This document shows positions 6,293 to 8,195 of a DNA stretch of 8,195 nucleotides, piece by piece; position 1 is the first letter of the stretch; the number at the start of each line of letters is the position of its first letter. A program made the translations under genes and the position numbers. The stretch is from Draconibacterium sp. (GTDB lineage Bacteria; Bacteroidota; Bacteroidia; Bacteroidales; Prolixibacteraceae), in contig JAUVDE010000141.1 in assembly GCA_030595485.1 (NCBI GenBank), forward strand, positions 1 through 8,195, in the 5' to 3' direction. The notes below the pieces were generated by a model. It ran no database searches, was not told where the DNA came from, and saw only the letters and a list, made by a program, of their open reading frames with translations.

Positions 6293-7696
6293 CTACTCCT
6301 CCTCAACAATATCTACAAATAACTGAACAGATTCCATTCGTGTTACAAATACCTGTTCATCTTTGTCGATAAAACCATTTTCGGCGACCGCATCATAAAT
6401 ATCACCCTCAATTATAATTTTTCCTCCCGGGCGAAGTACAGTTTGTGTGATACCTGTTTTGCCTCTTAATTTGAATAACTCTATGTCGACACTCACAAAA
6501 CCTTCCTCAACCGGTTGAACCGTATTTAATGCGAAGTTTTTAAATGGACCCGTTGTGGCTGTAAAAAGCCGTTTCCCCAGATAAAGCGAGAGTATAAAAC
6601 CACCGCTTACTCCAAATACAACCGTTAAAACAGCCACTCCAACACCGTGCATTTCAACACCTTCAAAACTAAAGTTTACATTTTCAATTAAACTTAATAC
6701 AAGCCCAATAAACATAAAACTCACCCCTAAAACACCGGCTACCCCAAAGCCGGGTATCACAAATATCTCGACCGCAATAAGTAGTACTCCAACTACAAAC
6801 AGTACAATTTCCCAATTGGCAGCAAGCCCTTCGAGGTAAAGTGGGGCAAAATAAAGCACAGCAGCCAGAATTGCGATTACCAATGGAAATCCAATTCCGG
6901 GCGATTGCATTTCGAAATAAATACCACCAATAATTCCCATAATTAATAAACCCGACAACATTGGATTTACCAAAAAGCCAATAAGCTTTTCAAGTGAGGT
7001 GGGTTCATATTCAATAATATCGTAATCATCAATACCAATCTGGTGCAGTACTTCCTTAACTGTTTCAGCGGTTCCCTCGCAAAACCCGTGTTCCATAGCT
7101 TCGCTGGGCGTAAAGGTTAATACCTTACCCGTATCCGAAATTCCCTCAACATAAATACTTTGGTCCACCATAGCCTCAGCAATTGCAGGGTCGCGAAACC
7201 ACTGTACCAAAGTATCACCCGATGCTGTGATAGTAGTATCTTTTCCGTGAGCTTCGGCAGTGGCACGCATAGTTGAACGCATGTAACTTTGGTATTTATC
7301 GGGCATTGCTGCACCAGTTTGGTTGACTACCGTAGCCGCACCAATACTTCCTCCGGGACGCATGTAAATTCCATCGCAAGCAATCGAAATTAATGCTCCA
7401 GCCGAAGCTGCATTGTTATCGATAAATACATAAACCGGAATTTTACTCTGCAATATTCGCGTTCGAATCGAGTCCGCGTCAACTACGGTTCCGCCATAAG
7501 TATTCATATGAATAACAAATACATCGGCATTTAACGAATCGGCTGCTTCGAAAGCCTGACTGACCTGTCGGCGCGTTGCCGGACTTATTTCGGATTTGAT
7601 GTTGAGTTTGTACACCAAGGTTTTTTGAGTTTCTTGCGCAAAAGCCACAAGCGATACCAAAATCAATAAAACAAACCAATATTTACTATACTTCAT
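6293..7696 (-). CDS. NfeD-family membrane-bound serine protease (full length)
   Basis: Membrane protease of the NfeD/ClpP-like class (archaeal PH1510 type), linked to membrane quality control and, in many bacteria, to flotillin-like proteins. The 467 residues have three parts. First comes a signal peptide or first membrane segment (6-20), followed by a ClpP-fold protease domain (about 27-225). This domain has the glycine pair in HMNTYGGT (63-70), the nucleophile Ser98 in NNAASAGA, and Lys134 in PDKYQSYM as the likely partner base, matching Ser97/Lys138 of PH1510. Next are about five hydrophobic segments (near 239-260, 266-284, 293-311, 318-337 and 352-372). Last is the NfeD OB-fold domain (about 398-463; GKTG at 412-415 and LRPGGKIIIEGDIYDA at 421-436). 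No flotillin/SPFH gene is next to it within the window, which is unusual for the long form. It faces the C1B peptidase convergently and has its own promoter region. Predicted to sit in the inner membrane with the protease domain outside the cytoplasm. Confidence 0.93.
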   Translation of the reverse strand: MKYSKYWFVLLILVSLVAFAQETQKTLVYKLNIKSEISPATRRQVSQAFEAADSLNADVFVIHMNTYGGTVVDADSIRTRILQSKIPVYVFIDNNAASAGALISIACDGIYMRPGGSIGAATVVNQTGAAMPDKYQSYMRSTMRATAEAHGKDTTITASGDTLVQWFRDPAIAEAMVDQSIYVEGISDTGKVLTFTPSEAMEHGFCEGTAETVKEVLHQIGIDDYDIIEYEPTSLEKLIGFLVNPMLSGLLIMGIIGGIYFEMQSPGIGFPLVIAILAAVLYFAPLYLEGLAANWEIVLFVVGVLLIAVEIFVIPGFGVAGVLGVSFMFIGLVLSLIENVNFSFEGVEMHGVGVAVLTVVFGVSGGFILSLYLGKRLFTATTGPFKNFALNTVQPVEEGFVSVDIELFKLRGKTGITQTVLRPGGKIIIEGDIYDAVAENGFIDKDEQVFVTRMESVQLFVDIVEEE

Positions 7697-7716
7697 TTGA
7701 ATACAATTTTAAAATA

Positions 7717-7746
7717 CCAAATTACAAATAAGCGTTTAAACACAAA
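7717..7746 (-). promoter_or_regulatory. Possible promoter of the nfeD-type gene
   Basis: On the minus strand TTTG (7743-7746) is followed after 18 bases by TAATTTGG (7717-7724), a one-mismatch version of TAnnTTTG. This gives a leader of roughly 15 bases before the ATG at 7694-7696. The spacing fits a Bacteroidota sigma-ABfr promoter, but the -7 match is imperfect. Confidence 0.35.
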
Positions 7747-7816
7747 GGGTAAAGTTTTAATTAAATAAAAAATAATTTGAACATCACTTTGTTGTAAAGC
7801 AAAATTAAGGTCTTGA

Positions 7817-7894
7817 TGTCATTTCGACGACTTTTTAAAAGAAATCTGTTTTATAGGATAAAGATTTCTCAGTCGTTCCTCTTTCGAAATGTCA
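7817..7894. repeat. Imperfect palindrome, first of two in the nfeD-purB gap
   Basis: TGTCATTTCGA (7817-7827) is mirrored by TCGAAATGTCA (7884-7894) with one mismatch, and GAAATCT (7841-7847) by AGATTTC (7862-7868) exactly. The outer arms are offset by two bases, so the fold would have a bulge and an internal loop. From memory, GTCATTTCGA...GAAATCT palindromes are a recurring intergenic repeat type in Bacteroidota genomes; I cannot confirm copy number here. No reading frame or tRNA-like fold is visible in it. Confidence 0.6.
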
Positions 7895-7906
7895 GTTTAA
7901 ACGTTT

Positions 7907-7990
7907 AGAACCTGGAACGAGTTCAGGTTGACGCTACCAACTTATTTTACCATTGCGCTGAAACGTCATGTTGAACTTGTTTCAACATCT
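7907..7990. repeat. Imperfect palindrome, second of two in the nfeD-purB gap
   Basis: Bases 7907-7932 pair with 7965-7990 over 26 positions: 18 Watson-Crick pairs, 3 G-T pairs and 5 mismatches (core GAGTTCA against TGAACTT). The loop is 32 bases. It sits 12 bases after the first palindrome and is different in sequence. The remainder of the 447-base gap (7697-8143) is AT-rich and shows no gene. Confidence 0.6.
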
Positions 7991-8113
7991 CTGTTTTTTA
8001 TTCATTATCCGATTTTTAAAATAAGGGAGACTCGATAAATGACAGTTTAATATTTGCAGGTTAATGAATCTTAAAATGATTAAGTCTCAGCTATTCTACT
8101 TAAGTTTATTTGT

Positions 8114-8121
8114 TAAATTTG
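8114..8121 (+). promoter_or_regulatory. Probable -7 promoter element of purB
   Basis: TAAATTTG matches TAnnTTTG exactly and lies 22 bases before the purB ATG, so the leader would be very short. No TTG -33 element is seen at the expected spacing. No PurR-type or purine riboswitch structure is visible in the short leader. Confidence 0.5.
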
Positions 8122-8143
8122 CGGCTTAATTATTATCAACAAA

Positions 8144-8195
8144 ATGGAATTAAATACATTAACAGCAATTTCTCCGGTTGACGGAAGATACAGTG
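8144..8195 (+). CDS. purB: Adenylosuccinate lyase, N-terminal fragment (3' end outside window)
   Basis: Cytoplasmic enzyme of purine synthesis that releases fumarate from SAICAR and from adenylosuccinate. Only 17 codons are in the window, but they read MELNTLTAISPVDGRYS, almost identical to the start of E. coli PurB (MELSSLTAVSPVDGRYG). Arg15 and Tyr16 of the DGRY motif, which bind substrate phosphate in the family, are present. The ATG at 8144 is fixed by this match. The rest of the gene, including the catalytic residues, runs beyond the window edge. It is divergent from the nfeD-type gene and probably has its own promoter. Confidence 0.93.
   Translation, partial: MELNTLTAISPVDGRYS

Overview
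The window looks like a chromosomal segment of a member of the Bacteroidota, probably a free-living or marine Bacteroidales/Marinilabiliales type (inference). The grounds are AT-rich DNA, start codons without clear Shine-Dalgarno sequences, matches to the Bacteroidota -7 promoter element TAnnTTTG, a 63-residue cold-shock protein of the form common in this phylum, and a GH2 beta-galactosidase of the DUF4981/Bgal_small_N type. No phage, plasmid, CRISPR, tRNA or rRNA signal is visible.

Layout. Positions 1-1155 hold the 3' end of a GH2 beta-galactosidase gene, closed by a strong terminator. A GNAT N-acetyltransferase (1218-1754) starts just behind that terminator. A cold-shock protein (1863-2054) follows with its own terminator, then a stand-alone homocysteine S-methyltransferase family protein (2175-3071). 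Next come two exported proteases in the same direction: a lipoprotein-like aspartyl protease with two retropepsin-type lobes and a PDZ domain (3255-4451), and a secreted C1B (bleomycin hydrolase/PepC-like) cysteine peptidase (4800-6173). Between them sits a palindrome-rich, MITE-like element (4448-4692) with near-perfect terminal inverted repeats and an 8-bp direct repeat at its edges. A shared bidirectional terminator (6192-6230) separates the peptidase from a convergent minus-strand gene for a full-length NfeD-family membrane serine protease (6293-7696). The 447-base stretch between nfeD and purB contains two imperfect palindromes. The first 17 codons of purB (adenylosuccinate lyase) close the window.

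How the genes relate. Each gene appears to be its own transcription unit, separated by terminators or by gaps of about 60 to 450 bases, so this is not one operon. The theme that stands out is envelope and extracytoplasmic proteolysis: three different protease types (aspartic, cysteine, membrane Ser/Lys) lie in a row. The others are housekeeping or catabolic genes. I found no convincing new multi-gene system. The best candidate for something undescribed is the multi-hairpin element at 4448-4692, followed by the structured repeats at 7817-7990.
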